Assembly (NCBI GenBank): GCA_022614805.1
Contig: JAKEHY010000020.1
Coordinates: 25,449-89,448 of the forward strand
Reading direction: 5' to 3'
Source: Candidatus Zixiibacteriota bacterium
GTDB lineage: Bacteria > Zixibacteria > MSB-5A5 > DSPP01
Length of the DNA stretch: 64,000 bases
Shown: piece by piece, positions 1 through 8,455 of the stretch
Layout: the number at the start of each line of letters is the position of its first letter
Position numbering within the stretch: position 1 is the stretch's first letter
Made by a program: the position numbers and the translations under genes
Notes under the pieces: model-generated
What the model was told of the DNA's origin: nothing
Seen by the model: the letters and a program-made list of their open reading frames with translations, nothing else
Database searches by the model: none

Positions 1-242
1 CGGTTCGTAGTCCCGTTGTTGGCAAAAATCTTGAACTTTGAGTTGGTTAGCACCGCATCCCCCAAACCAACTATGTGAGTAATCCGTAGGGACTCCAATT
101 GGGCAAAGGCCTCATCCCGATACGGATAAGAAGGTTTGGCCGAGTAGGGGTCCAGGAAAATGACTTTCGGAAAAGTGTCAACCGTCTGACCTTTCACGGT
201 CACCGCCCACAATCCGAGAACAAACACCGTTAAGCGTCGCAT
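1..242 (-). CDS. Secreted protein of unknown function, partial (C-terminus beyond window edge)
   Basis: The reading frame starts with ATG at 242, preceded by a strong AGGAGG ribosome binding site, and runs off the left edge without a stop. The first 80 residues begin with Arg-Arg and a short hydrophobic stretch (about residues 4-18) that looks like a signal peptide ending near Val-Lys-Gly-Gln, so the product is probably exported. The gene starts only 20 bases after the stop of the FG-GAP surface protein on the same strand, so the two are probably co-transcribed. I do not recognise the mature domain. Confidence 0.6.
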   Translation of the reverse strand, partial: MRRLTVFVLGLWAVTVKGQTVDTFPKVIFLDPYSAKPSYPYRDEAFAQLESLRITHIVGLGDAVLTNSKFKIFANNGTTN

Positions 243-261
243 ATTACCCTCCTATTTGGTT

Positions 262-1905
262 TCATTTAATTAACACCAGTTTCTTTGTTTCCGAATAGTT
301 TCCCGCTCTTAATTGATACAGATAAACCCCACTTGCCACGTTCCGGCCAGATTCATCCTTTCCATCCCAGGTGACCCGGTATCTGCCCGTGCGCTGGGTT
401 TCGTTCACAAGGATTCGAACCGTCCGACCCAAAAGGTCGTAAATGACCAAACGGACTGGCAGCGGTCGAGGGGCTTTCAAGTCATACTCTATCGTAGCTT
501 GGGAGTTAAAAGGGTTGGGATAGTTCTGCTCCAATCGAGATTCAAAAATTGGTCTGGGGCTGGGAATTTCTTCCACGTCCGTTGATATCAAATCGCTGTC
601 CCCGGCAAAAACCCAGACTTGCCCCCGGTCGGTCGAATCAGCAATTCCTTCTTCCGCCCCCACGATGAAATCATCCACCCCATCACCATTAACGTCTCCA
701 ACTCCTGCAAGTGCCTGACCGAAATCCGGGGCGGGGATGGGCAAGTCAGCTTCATCAATAATCACATCCGCCCTATTATCCATATTCGGGCCGCCAAAAT
801 AAACGTAAACATAACCGGTCAAGAAATTTGTGCCCCGGGGGTCTCCAGTTAAGAGATCTTGATAGCCATCGTGGTTGATGTCTCCAGCTGAAGCGTAAAC
901 GAAAGCTATATGGTCAAGAGACAGGTCGGGGAGAGTATCTAAAACTGGACCTCCAAAGTACACAAAAGGAATCCCTGTAGACCCCGAAGAGAGAGTCACA
1001 AAATCTCCATACCTGTCACCATTTAAATCTCCTGCTGCAGACAGAATTGTGCCAAATGCCCAATCTGGCTGCCGAAAAGTCGTATCTGGAATGGTTAAAG
1101 GATTGCTTTTTCCGAGAAAAATATGAATGCTACCGGGGGTATTGTTATTACTTGTCCCTGGCTCTCCTGCCAAAATGTCGGCAAATCCGTCTCCGTTAAA
1201 ATCTGTGATAATGATGCTTCCCACGCCGAGCGTGAGTTTATTCTGTGCGAGGCCGGCTCCCGTTACCATCCAGTCTGCCGTGGTGTCAATTCCTACCAGA
1301 CCATTGTTATTGTAAAGATAAACTCTTCCGTTTATAAAAAGGTCGTCGTTTGGATAATGAGGTGCTGAAATCAACAGGTCTCGTCCATTGGCTCCGTTGA
1401 CATCTCCCGATGCAACTTGGAAGCCGAGCAAGTCCCGGGGAAATTCTGGAGAGAATATTAGATCTGGCACTGTATCGGGAGGATTGCCGCCGTAATAAAC
1501 CCGCACAGAAAGCGAATCCCCCGGCCATAGGGCATAGTCCGGCAAACCGTCGCCGTTGATATCCCCAAGGTTGACTAACGGGTCTCCGGGCAGTGGAAAT
1601 GTTACGTCGGGAACAGTATCTACTATCCCCGGCCCACCATAGTAGAGGTAAGTTCTTCCCACTCCGACAGGCAGACCGGCCTGTTCCCGCACCGCCCCAG
1701 CCAGAAAGTCGGCATAGCCGTCTTGATTTACGTCTCCCGCTGGGGCTACGGCCATCCCCAAAAAATCCCCCTTGAGCGGGCCTTTGAGAAACCCGATGAT
1801 TTGCAAGGGCAACTGCTGCCCCCGGGCGGCGAAAGCTTCCTCGGAAAAAAACAAAAATATTATATGGAATAGAAGCGAACCGGTCAGCAGTAGCAGGCGT
1901 CTCAT
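262..1905 (-). CDS. FG-GAP/VCBS-repeat surface protein with T9SS-type C-terminal sorting domain
   Basis: A 547-residue exported protein. Residues 1-27 form a signal peptide ending in Ala-Phe-Ala. Residues about 31-440 carry repeated units of the type GDVNQDGYADFL and GDLNGDRYGDFV, the calcium-binding FG-GAP/VCBS blades of an integrin-alpha-like beta propeller. The last 90 residues hold the NYPNPFN motif, an IYDLLGR strand, WDGKDESGRNVASGVY and a terminal KKLVLIK, which is the FlgD-like/Por-secretion-type C-terminal sorting domain common in FCB bacteria. The protein is probably exported by a type IX-like route and displayed on the cell surface; no T9SS machinery genes lie in the window. No clear Shine-Dalgarno sequence precedes the ATG at 1905. 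Confidence 0.85.
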   Translation of the reverse strand: MRRLLLLTGSLLFHIIFLFFSEEAFAARGQQLPLQIIGFLKGPLKGDFLGMAVAPAGDVNQDGYADFLAGAVREQAGLPVGVGRTYLYYGGPGIVDTVPDVTFPLPGDPLVNLGDINGDGLPDYALWPGDSLSVRVYYGGNPPDTVPDLIFSPEFPRDLLGFQVASGDVNGANGRDLLISAPHYPNDDLFINGRVYLYNNNGLVGIDTTADWMVTGAGLAQNKLTLGVGSIIITDFNGDGFADILAGEPGTSNNNTPGSIHIFLGKSNPLTIPDTTFRQPDWAFGTILSAAGDLNGDRYGDFVTLSSGSTGIPFVYFGGPVLDTLPDLSLDHIAFVYASAGDINHDGYQDLLTGDPRGTNFLTGYVYVYFGGPNMDNRADVIIDEADLPIPAPDFGQALAGVGDVNGDGVDDFIVGAEEGIADSTDRGQVWVFAGDSDLISTDVEEIPSPRPIFESRLEQNYPNPFNSQATIEYDLKAPRPLPVRLVIYDLLGRTVRILVNETQRTGRYRVTWDGKDESGRNVASGVYLYQLRAGNYSETKKLVLIK

Positions 1906-1997
1906 TATGTTTTTCTACGCCTTTCAAGCGCAAGATAAGACGGAAGTGAATTAAGGCAAGGGCTTTTTAACGGAAGTTAAATCCCGGCTGGTATTTG

Positions 1998-3758
1998 CTA
2001 CTGAAACGACTTTACCAGCTGCGGCAGGGAGGATTCTTTTTTCAGTTCCGGGCGCTGGAGAAAGAAGAGGAAGGTGGTGCCGCGGCCCGGTTCGGAGGTA
2101 AAATCGAGCGAGCCGCCCAAATTGGTGACCAGGCGCAAAACGATGGGCAGGCCCAAACCGGTGCCGCTTTTTTTGGTGGAGAAAAAGGGATGGAAAATTT
2201 TGGACAGCAAATTGCGGGGTATCCCCTTCCCCTCGTCGGTGATGGAAACGAAAGGCAGGGGGTCATCCTCCGGCCGGCGGGACTTGTAGCCGCAGGCCAC
2301 CACCAATTTTTTTCCCACGGCCGTCCCGGTGACGAACTCGGAAAGGGATTTTTCCATCGCCTCCAGACCGTTGGCCGCCAGGTTTATTATGATTTGCTTC
2401 AGCTGCCCTTCATCCGCCTGCACCCAGACGTTGGGGGCGAGCATTTTCAGCTCGATTTCGAAAAAACGGTAGGCCGGGTTGGATTTCAAAAGCTCGACCG
2501 TTTCGCGAACGGCCTTGGCGGCATCCAGCCGCTCCAGCCGGGGCGGGGTGGTGCGGGCGAAAAAAAGAAAATCGGTGATGATGGAATTGAGCCGGGCGGC
2601 TTCCTTTTGAATCAGCTCAAAAAGGGCTTTTTGCTCCTCGTTCAAGGCCAGTTCGTTTTTCAAAAGCTCCACCGAGCCGGACAGGGAGGCCAGGGGATTG
2701 CGGATTTCGTGGGCGATGCCGGCGGACAGCTCGCCGATGGCGGCCAGCCGTTCCTGCTCCTTTATTTTCTCCTCCATTGTCTTGGCGTAGGTCAAATCCT
2801 GAAAAACCGCCACCACCCCGCGGATGCCGGTCTCCTTTTCCCCCAAAAGGGCGGTGGACATCCCGAGGGGGACCAAGCGCCCCTTGCTGGACACGATGCT
2901 GACTTCGGAGCGGCTTTCCGGCTTCAAAAAATAGAGGGCGGAAAAAAGCCGCTCCACCAGCTCGGGCGCCTTCAGGGCTTCCCGGCAGTCCCGGCCCACC
3001 AAGTCTTTGGCGGTAAGCCCCAGAATCTCCTCGGCCGTGCGGTTGATAAAGAGGATTTTTCCCAGCCGGTCCACGGTCAGAACGCCGGAGTTCATCGTCT
3101 GCAAAACGTCTTCCAGCTCCAGCCGGACCGCCCGCAGCTCCCGGGCGGCGCGGGCGAGCTCCTCCGTTTTTTGGGTCAGCCGCCGGGCGATGAAACCGGC
3201 CACCAGCGCGGTGAGATAAAATACGGAGAGGTTTAAAAGATAGGAGGCGAAAAAACCGCGGGAGGCGAACAGGGCCGCCCAGAAATTCAGCACCACCTCC
3301 GGCCCGTGAAAATCCCCCGCGACCGCCACGGCCAAAGCGATGCTGTAGACCAGGGCTGCCAGGGTGGCGAAAAGCAGAGTCCCCGAAAAGCGGAAAACCA
3401 ACGCCGCCGAGATGATGGACAGAACGAAAAGGGCCGAAAAGGGGCTGGAAAAATCCCCCGTGTAGCGCAAAACGGCCCCTTCGAGACCCAGCTCCAGAAT
3501 AAGCTGGGCGGCGTAGAAATAAATCCAGCTTCGGGACCAGGCCGCCGGGATTCTCCAGCCGAGGGGAAAAAGGAAGCCGAGCGAAAACAACCCGTAGAAA
3601 ACGAGCGGCCAGATAAGCTCCGGGGGAACCCGGGTGCCGACCACCAGCCCCCCCAAAAGCGCCAGAAAGACCAAAAGCCGCAGGCCCAGAATGAAAAAGA
3701 GCTTCTGGCGGGCTTCGTCGCTCTCTATTTTTTCCAGCTTGAACTTGAAGAAGCTCAT
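1998..3758 (-). CDS. Membrane-bound PAS-domain sensor histidine kinase (PilS/NtrB-like)
   Basis: A 586-residue sensor kinase. The N-terminal 190 residues contain about six hydrophobic segments. A PAS domain follows (about 218-325), then the dimerisation/phosphoacceptor helix with His350 in AGIAHEIRNP, and a C-terminal ATPase domain with an N box (NLAANGLEAM, about 460), DEGKGIP (about 513) and GTGLGLPI (about 540). The architecture is that of PilS, which senses pilin in the membrane and controls pilus genes, and the gene lies just beyond pilC. No partner response regulator (PilR) follows, and a terminator-like hairpin separates it from pilC. The pilus role is inferred from context. Confidence 0.85.
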   Translation of the reverse strand: MSFFKFKLEKIESDEARQKLFFILGLRLLVFLALLGGLVVGTRVPPELIWPLVFYGLFSLGFLFPLGWRIPAAWSRSWIYFYAAQLILELGLEGAVLRYTGDFSSPFSALFVLSIISAALVFRFSGTLLFATLAALVYSIALAVAVAGDFHGPEVVLNFWAALFASRGFFASYLLNLSVFYLTALVAGFIARRLTQKTEELARAARELRAVRLELEDVLQTMNSGVLTVDRLGKILFINRTAEEILGLTAKDLVGRDCREALKAPELVERLFSALYFLKPESRSEVSIVSSKGRLVPLGMSTALLGEKETGIRGVVAVFQDLTYAKTMEEKIKEQERLAAIGELSAGIAHEIRNPLASLSGSVELLKNELALNEEQKALFELIQKEAARLNSIITDFLFFARTTPPRLERLDAAKAVRETVELLKSNPAYRFFEIELKMLAPNVWVQADEGQLKQIIINLAANGLEAMEKSLSEFVTGTAVGKKLVVACGYKSRRPEDDPLPFVSITDEGKGIPRNLLSKIFHPFFSTKKSGTGLGLPIVLRLVTNLGGSLDFTSEPGRGTTFLFFLQRPELKKESSLPQLVKSFQ

Positions 3759-3812
3759 CGTATCCGTCCTACTTCGTAACCGGACGCACGTCCCGGGCGG
3801 CCGGCCTCCAAC

Positions 3813-3860
3813 AAAAAAGCCCTTTTCCGATTGCCGGACGCCGATAACCGGGAGAAGGGC
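3813..3860 (-). terminator. Rho-independent terminator after pilC
   Basis: Read on the minus strand just after the pilC stop, GCCCTTCTCC (3860-3851) pairs with GGAAAAGGGC (3828-3819) across a 22-base loop and is followed directly by six T residues (3818-3813). One G-T pair is the only imperfection. It lies between pilC and the histidine kinase gene and should end the pil operon there. Confidence 0.7.
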
Positions 3861-3877
3861 CTGCGAAAAACCGGGCT

Positions 3878-5077
3878 TTACTTAATGGCGCCAACGATGT
3901 CGAACATCGGCAGATACATCGCAATCAGAATCCCGCCGATGACAACCCCCATAAAGACGATGATGACCGGCTCGATGATGGAGGTTAAGGCGGCCACGGC
4001 GGCGTCCACCTCCTCGTCGTAAAAGTTGGCGATTTTCTCCAGCATCTCGTCCAGCCCGCCGGTTTTTTCACCCACCGAAATCATCTGGATGACCATCGGC
4101 GGAAAAACGCCCGATTCCTTCAACGGCTGGGTGATGGTTTCCCCTTCGGCAATCGACAACACCGATTTTTTGATGGCGTCGTGCACCACCCGGTTGCCGG
4201 CCGTTTTGGCCGTCGTGCCCAACGCGTCCAGAATGGAAACGCCGGAGGAAATCAAAGTTCCCAACGTCCGGGTGAAGCGGGCCACGGCGGTTTTGCGAAT
4301 CACCGTACCAATTATAGGTAATTTGAGCTTGAACTTGTCGAACGCCAGCCGTCCCTGGTCCGTTTTAACCCAGTAGCGGAAACCAATCGCGCCAGCGATG
4401 GCGAGCAGAATGAAAAACCAATAATAACTCCTCAAAAAGTTGCTGATGGCCAGCACCATCTGGGTCGGCCCGGGCAGCTCCGAGCCCAAGTTTTCGAACA
4501 TCTTGGCGAAAACCGGGACGATGTAAGTCAGCATGGCGAGCGTGACACCAGCCGCCACCACCATGATGACGGACGGATAAACCATCGCCCCTTTCACCTT
4601 GCGGTTCAAAGCATCCGCCTTCTCGCGAAAGACGGCCAGCCGGACCAAAATGGTGTCCAGAGCCCCCCCCACTTCTCCCGCTTCCACCATGCTACAGTAC
4701 AGGTCGTCGAAAACCTTCTTGTGCTTGCCCAAAGCCTCCGCCAGGGTGGAACCGGAAGAAACCGAATCGCGGACTTCGGCAATCACCTTGCGGAAGGCCA
4801 AAGACTCCATCTGCTGGGCCAGAATGTCCAGGCACTGCACCATCGGCAGCCCGGCCCCAATCATCGTGGCGAACTGGCGGGTGAAGCGGGAGATGTCGAT
4901 GCGGCGGATACGGTTGACGGTAGGGAGCTTGAGCTGGGACGGCTTGCGGGCAACCGAGGTGACCAGAATCCGGTTGGAGCGCAAAATCCTTTCCAGCTCG
5001 GCCCGGTTTTTGGCCTTCAGCTCGCCGGCCACCGCGGCGCCCCCCATCGACTTTCCCTTGTATTCAAATACCGGCAT
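3878..5077 (-). CDS. pilC: Type IV pilus inner-membrane platform protein PilC
   Basis: A 399-residue GspF/PilC-family protein. It has an N-terminal cytoplasmic segment (MPVFEYKGK...) and two T2SSF helical domains (about 70-193 and 273-394). The stretches FTRQFATMIGAGLPMVQCLDIL and FTRTLGTLISSGVSILDAL are the repeated family signature, and there are about three transmembrane helices. It forms the inner-membrane base on which PilB and PilT act. It follows pilT by 15 bases, so the order pilB-pilT-pilC is one operon, ending at the hairpin after the stop. An SD-like GGGAAG precedes the ATG. Confidence 0.95.
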   Translation of the reverse strand: MPVFEYKGKSMGGAAVAGELKAKNRAELERILRSNRILVTSVARKPSQLKLPTVNRIRRIDISRFTRQFATMIGAGLPMVQCLDILAQQMESLAFRKVIAEVRDSVSSGSTLAEALGKHKKVFDDLYCSMVEAGEVGGALDTILVRLAVFREKADALNRKVKGAMVYPSVIMVVAAGVTLAMLTYIVPVFAKMFENLGSELPGPTQMVLAISNFLRSYYWFFILLAIAGAIGFRYWVKTDQGRLAFDKFKLKLPIIGTVIRKTAVARFTRTLGTLISSGVSILDALGTTAKTAGNRVVHDAIKKSVLSIAEGETITQPLKESGVFPPMVIQMISVGEKTGGLDEMLEKIANFYDEEVDAAVAALTSIIEPVIIVFMGVVIGGILIAMYLPMFDIVGAIK

Positions 5078-5092
5078 CGATTCTTCCCTGTT

Positions 5093-6172
5093 TTAGACCG
5101 CCGCCAGTTCCATTTTGCGTCCCACCAAATCGGCGAACTCCTGCTGGTTGGAGCAGCGGGCCAAAGCGTCCCCCTGGGTGATTTTGCGCGCCAGGTATAA
5201 TTCGGCCAGCGACTGATTCGACGTTTTCATCCCGTATTTCTGTCCGGCTTGAATCAAGCTGTATATCTGGTGAATCTTGTCATCCCGGATTAGCGCCCGG
5301 ATGGCGGGCGTGCAAATCATAATTTCCATCGTCATTACCCGGCCGCCGCCGATTTTGGGCATCAATTGCTGACAGACCACCGCCTGCAGGACAAACGAGA
5401 GCGTGATCCGCACCTGTTCCTGCTGGGTGTTGGGGAAAACGTCGACGATGCGGGTAATAGATTCCGCGCAGGAATTGGTGTGCAGGGTGGCAAAGGCCAA
5501 GTGTCCGGTTTCGGAGATGGTCAAAGCCGCCTCGATGGTTTCCAGGTCGCGCATCTCGCCGATGAGAACCACGTCGGGGTCTTCCCGCAAGGCATATTTC
5601 AAGGCGGAGGCAAATGTCTGGGTGTCCGACCCCACCTCCCGCTGATTGACCAGACAACCCTGGTGACGGTGCAGGTATTCAATCGGGTCTTCCACGGTTA
5701 TGATGTGGTCGCGCCGCTCCCGGTTGATTTTATCAATCAGGGCCGCCAGCGTGGTGGACTTGCCGCTGCCGGTCGGGCCGCAAACCAAAACCAACCCGCG
5801 GGGAAGATTGGCCAGTTCCGCCACCACCTTGGGAACGCCGAGTTCGTCGAAGCTTCTGATTTTGTATGGAATCTGGCGCAGGGCCATCGCCACGTTCCCC
5901 CGCTGCACGAAAACGTTGGCCCGAAAACGGGAAAGGTTTTCGATCCCGAAGGACAAATCCAGCTCCGATTTTTCCTCGAAGTGCTGGCGCTGTTTTTCGT
6001 TCATAATGCTGTAGGCCAGCTTCTTGGTCTCCTCCGGGGTCAAAATGTCATACCCTTCCAGTTTGGTTAGCTTGCCGTCGATGCGCACCTGGGGCGGCGT
6101 GCCGACCGTCAGATGCAGGTCGGAGGCCCCTCGCTTTACCATCAGATCCAGCAAATCCCTCAACGTTACCAC
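5093..6172 (-). CDS. pilT: Type IV pilus retraction ATPase PilT
   Basis: A 359-residue hexameric ATPase that depolymerises pilins for twitching and DNA uptake. The Walker A sequence GPTGSGKST is at about 132-140, followed by the Asp box VEDPIEY, Walker B VVLIGEMRD and the His box TLHTNSC. The PilT-specific C-terminal motif is present as AIRALIRDDKIHQI, which separates it from PilU and PilB. Translation starts at a GTG preceded by AGGAGG. It lies between pilB and pilC in the same direction. Confidence 0.95.
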   Translation of the reverse strand: MVTLRDLLDLMVKRGASDLHLTVGTPPQVRIDGKLTKLEGYDILTPEETKKLAYSIMNEKQRQHFEEKSELDLSFGIENLSRFRANVFVQRGNVAMALRQIPYKIRSFDELGVPKVVAELANLPRGLVLVCGPTGSGKSTTLAALIDKINRERRDHIITVEDPIEYLHRHQGCLVNQREVGSDTQTFASALKYALREDPDVVLIGEMRDLETIEAALTISETGHLAFATLHTNSCAESITRIVDVFPNTQQEQVRITLSFVLQAVVCQQLMPKIGGGRVMTMEIMICTPAIRALIRDDKIHQIYSLIQAGQKYGMKTSNQSLAELYLARKITQGDALARCSNQQEFADLVGRKMELAAV

Positions 6173-6222
6173 GATTTTCCCCTCCTTATTGGTATCGGCA
6201 AAAAGAGTTGATTCTGAAGTTT

Positions 6223-7917
6223 TTAGACCGAGCTTTCGGCCAATACTTCTTCGACGGTGGTTACACCCGCCCGGATTTTCACCAGCCCGGCCACCCGCAG
6301 CGAGAGCATGCCCTCCTTGACCGCTTGCTCGCGCAAAGCGGCGGTGGAGGCCTGCTCCAAAATCAACTGCTCCAGTGCGGGAGTAATCGGCATCGCCTCA
6401 AAAATGCCGGTGCGGCCGGAGTATCCCGTCTGCCCGCATTCCTGGCAGCCTTTCCCCTGGTAAATCTTAAAGTTTCCAAGCTGGCTTTCGGGAACGCCCA
6501 ACTTCAAAAGGATCTCCTTGGTGGTGGGCACCTCCACCTTGCAGAACTGACAGATTTTCCGCACCATCCGCTGGGCCACTATCATTTTGGTGGCGGAGGC
6601 CACCAGGTAGGCCGGAATCCCCATGTCAACCAAGCGGCTGATGGAGGATGGGGCGTCGTTGGTGTGCAGGGTGGAAAAGACCAGATGTCCGGTCAAAGCT
6701 GCCCGGATGGCAATTTCGGCGGTTTCGCCATCCCGAATCTCTCCCACCAGGATGACATCGGGGTCCTGGCGCAAAAAGGAACGCAGGGCGGCGGCGAAGG
6801 TGAGCCCGATGTCCGTTTTGACCAAAACCTGGTTGATACCATCGAAGTTGAACTCCACCGGGTCTTCGGCCGTCAGAATGTTGATGTCCGTGGTGTTGAT
6901 GGTTTTCAAGGCGGAATACAACGAGGTGGTTTTGCCGGAACCGGTCGGCCCGGTGACCAGGATGATTCCGTAGGGCTGATTGATGGCCGTTTCGAAATGT
7001 TTGAGCGCGCCCTCCTCGAACCCCAGCCGAGTCAGGTCGACCATCAAGCTCTTGGAGTCCAAAATACGCATGACCACCTTTTCTCCAAAAATGGTGGGAA
7101 GAACCGACACGCGCAGGTCAACCGTGCGGTCCCCCATTTTCACCTTGATGCGCCCGTCCTGCGGCAGGCGCCGCTCGGAGATGTCCAAATCGGCCATAAT
7201 CTTCACGCGCGAGACGATGGCGGCCCGGTAGCGAAACGGCAGCGGCGCCATCTCTTGCAGGGCGCCGTCAATGCGGTAGCGCACCCGGATTCTTTTTTCG
7301 TACGATTCGATGTGAATGTCGGAGGCTCCCTTGCGGATGGCGTCGGCGATGAGGTGGTCCACCAGCTTGACCAACGGCTTGTCCTGCACCTGGGACTGCA
7401 GGTCCTGCTCGGTGACGGTATCCTCGGCCGACTCGATGAGTTCGAGGCTGTCCCCCTCGATTTTGTCCAGAATCTCCTTCAACCCGCCGGAATCCTGATA
7501 CTGGGTCTCGATCGCTTTCTGGATCGCCTTTTCGGGGGAGATGACGGGCTGAACGGTGCAGCCGGTGATGAACTTGATGGCATCCAAAACGTAGATGTTG
7601 TTCGGGTCGGAAATCGCGACGACCAGGGTCTTGCCCAGCTTCGATATGGCGATGACGTTGAATTTGCGGGCGATGTCCAACGGGATGAACTTGACCACCT
7701 CCGGGTTCAACTCCAGATCGGACAGGCGCAAGGCACCGATGTTGAGCTGCCGCCCGACGAATTCGGAAATCTCGTTTTCGTCGGGGATGGCCCCCATCTG
7801 GACCAGAATCTGGCCCAGCTTGCCGTTCGTCTGTTTCTGGATTTCCAAGGCCTTGGCCAGCTGCTGCTGCGTAATCTTGCCGGCTTTGACCAGTAAGGAC
7901 CCCAATTCGGCCGTCAA
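6223..7917 (-). CDS. pilB: Type IV pilus extension ATPase PilB
   Basis: A 564-residue GspE/PilB ATPase powering pilin polymerisation. Residues 1-140 form a GspE_N/MshEN-type domain with two helical repeats (LGSLLVKAGKITQQQL and LGQILVQMGAIPDENE). The Walker A motif GPTGSGKTT is at 323-331, the Asp box TAEDPVEF near 350, Walker B VILVGEIRD near 393 and the His box STLHTND near 417. A four-cysteine zinc site is formed by CQFC (456-459) and CQEC (491-494). The start is a TTG at 7917, supported by AGGAGGG a few bases upstream. MshEN domains in some relatives bind cyclic di-GMP; here Glu and Lys replace the usual Arg of the two motifs. Confidence 0.95.
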   Translation of the reverse strand: MTAELGSLLVKAGKITQQQLAKALEIQKQTNGKLGQILVQMGAIPDENEISEFVGRQLNIGALRLSDLELNPEVVKFIPLDIARKFNVIAISKLGKTLVVAISDPNNIYVLDAIKFITGCTVQPVISPEKAIQKAIETQYQDSGGLKEILDKIEGDSLELIESAEDTVTEQDLQSQVQDKPLVKLVDHLIADAIRKGASDIHIESYEKRIRVRYRIDGALQEMAPLPFRYRAAIVSRVKIMADLDISERRLPQDGRIKVKMGDRTVDLRVSVLPTIFGEKVVMRILDSKSLMVDLTRLGFEEGALKHFETAINQPYGIILVTGPTGSGKTTSLYSALKTINTTDINILTAEDPVEFNFDGINQVLVKTDIGLTFAAALRSFLRQDPDVILVGEIRDGETAEIAIRAALTGHLVFSTLHTNDAPSSISRLVDMGIPAYLVASATKMIVAQRMVRKICQFCKVEVPTTKEILLKLGVPESQLGNFKIYQGKGCQECGQTGYSGRTGIFEAMPITPALEQLILEQASTAALREQAVKEGMLSLRVAGLVKIRAGVTTVEEVLAESSV

Positions 7918-7960
7918 AAACCCTCCTTTTACCCCTGCCCCTTTTTAAGGGAGAACGGTG

Positions 7961-8446
7961 CTAATCCTTAAAAATGTCGTCCAGGCGGCTTTCCGCCTGG
8001 TGGGAAAAATCGCTGGAAATCGGTTTGGCCGACTTTTTGGCCTTCTCCTTCGCTTCCCGGAAAATCAACGCCAGCTCATCCCCCACCTCCTTGGCGTACA
8101 GCCGGACCATCCCGATGGTGGTGCGGTCATCGAAAATGACCACCAGAATGGTGCGCTCGCCGACCAGCGAGATGTGGATGTGGTCCCGTTTCCCCTGATG
8201 GAACAAAACCGAAAACTCCGGCTCCCCCACCAGGCGGGCAATCTCCCGGGTGGAAGCGAAGCTCCCGGCCAGAAGCGCCGCCAGCGCGGTGGTGTCCAGC
8301 GAATGGGTGAATCCCTGGCGGGTTATCAAATGCCCGTCCTTGTCCACCAAGAGGGCGCATTTGGCTTCCGCCCCCTTGATCAGGCGCGAAAGCACCTTGT
8401 CGATGCGGCTTATTTCCTCTTCGTAGAGGATCAGATTTTCGTCCAC
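7961..8446 (-). CDS. Roadblock/LC7-domain protein (MglB-like), first copy
   Basis: A 161-residue protein. Residues about 13-135 form a Roadblock/LC7 fold (LIKGAEAKCALLVDKDGHLITRQG, then a central helix and LFHQGKRDHIHISLV), and the last 30 residues are a charged tail. MglB-type roadblock dimers act as GTPase-activating and localisation partners of MglA. It lies directly downstream of the mglA-like gene (10 bases) and 43 bases upstream of pilB. The start is a GTG at 8446 with an AGGAGGG site. It differs clearly from the shorter roadblock protein on the other side of mglA, so it is not a recent duplication. Confidence 0.85.
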   Translation of the reverse strand: MDENLILYEEEISRIDKVLSRLIKGAEAKCALLVDKDGHLITRQGFTHSLDTTALAALLAGSFASTREIARLVGEPEFSVLFHQGKRDHIHISLVGERTILVVIFDDRTTIGMVRLYAKEVGDELALIFREAKEKAKKSAKPISSDFSHQAESRLDDIFKD

Positions 8447-8455
8447 GATTCCCTC

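Noticed and set aside
1995..3236. Long plus-strand open frame (413 codons) opposite the histidine kinase
   Set aside because: It is Gly/Gln-rich with no domain pattern and mirrors the GC-rich codons of the clearly coding minus strand.
6208..7896. Long plus-strand open frame (562 codons) opposite pilB
   Set aside because: Antisense shadow of a full-length PilB with all motifs; no ribosome binding site or recognisable domain.
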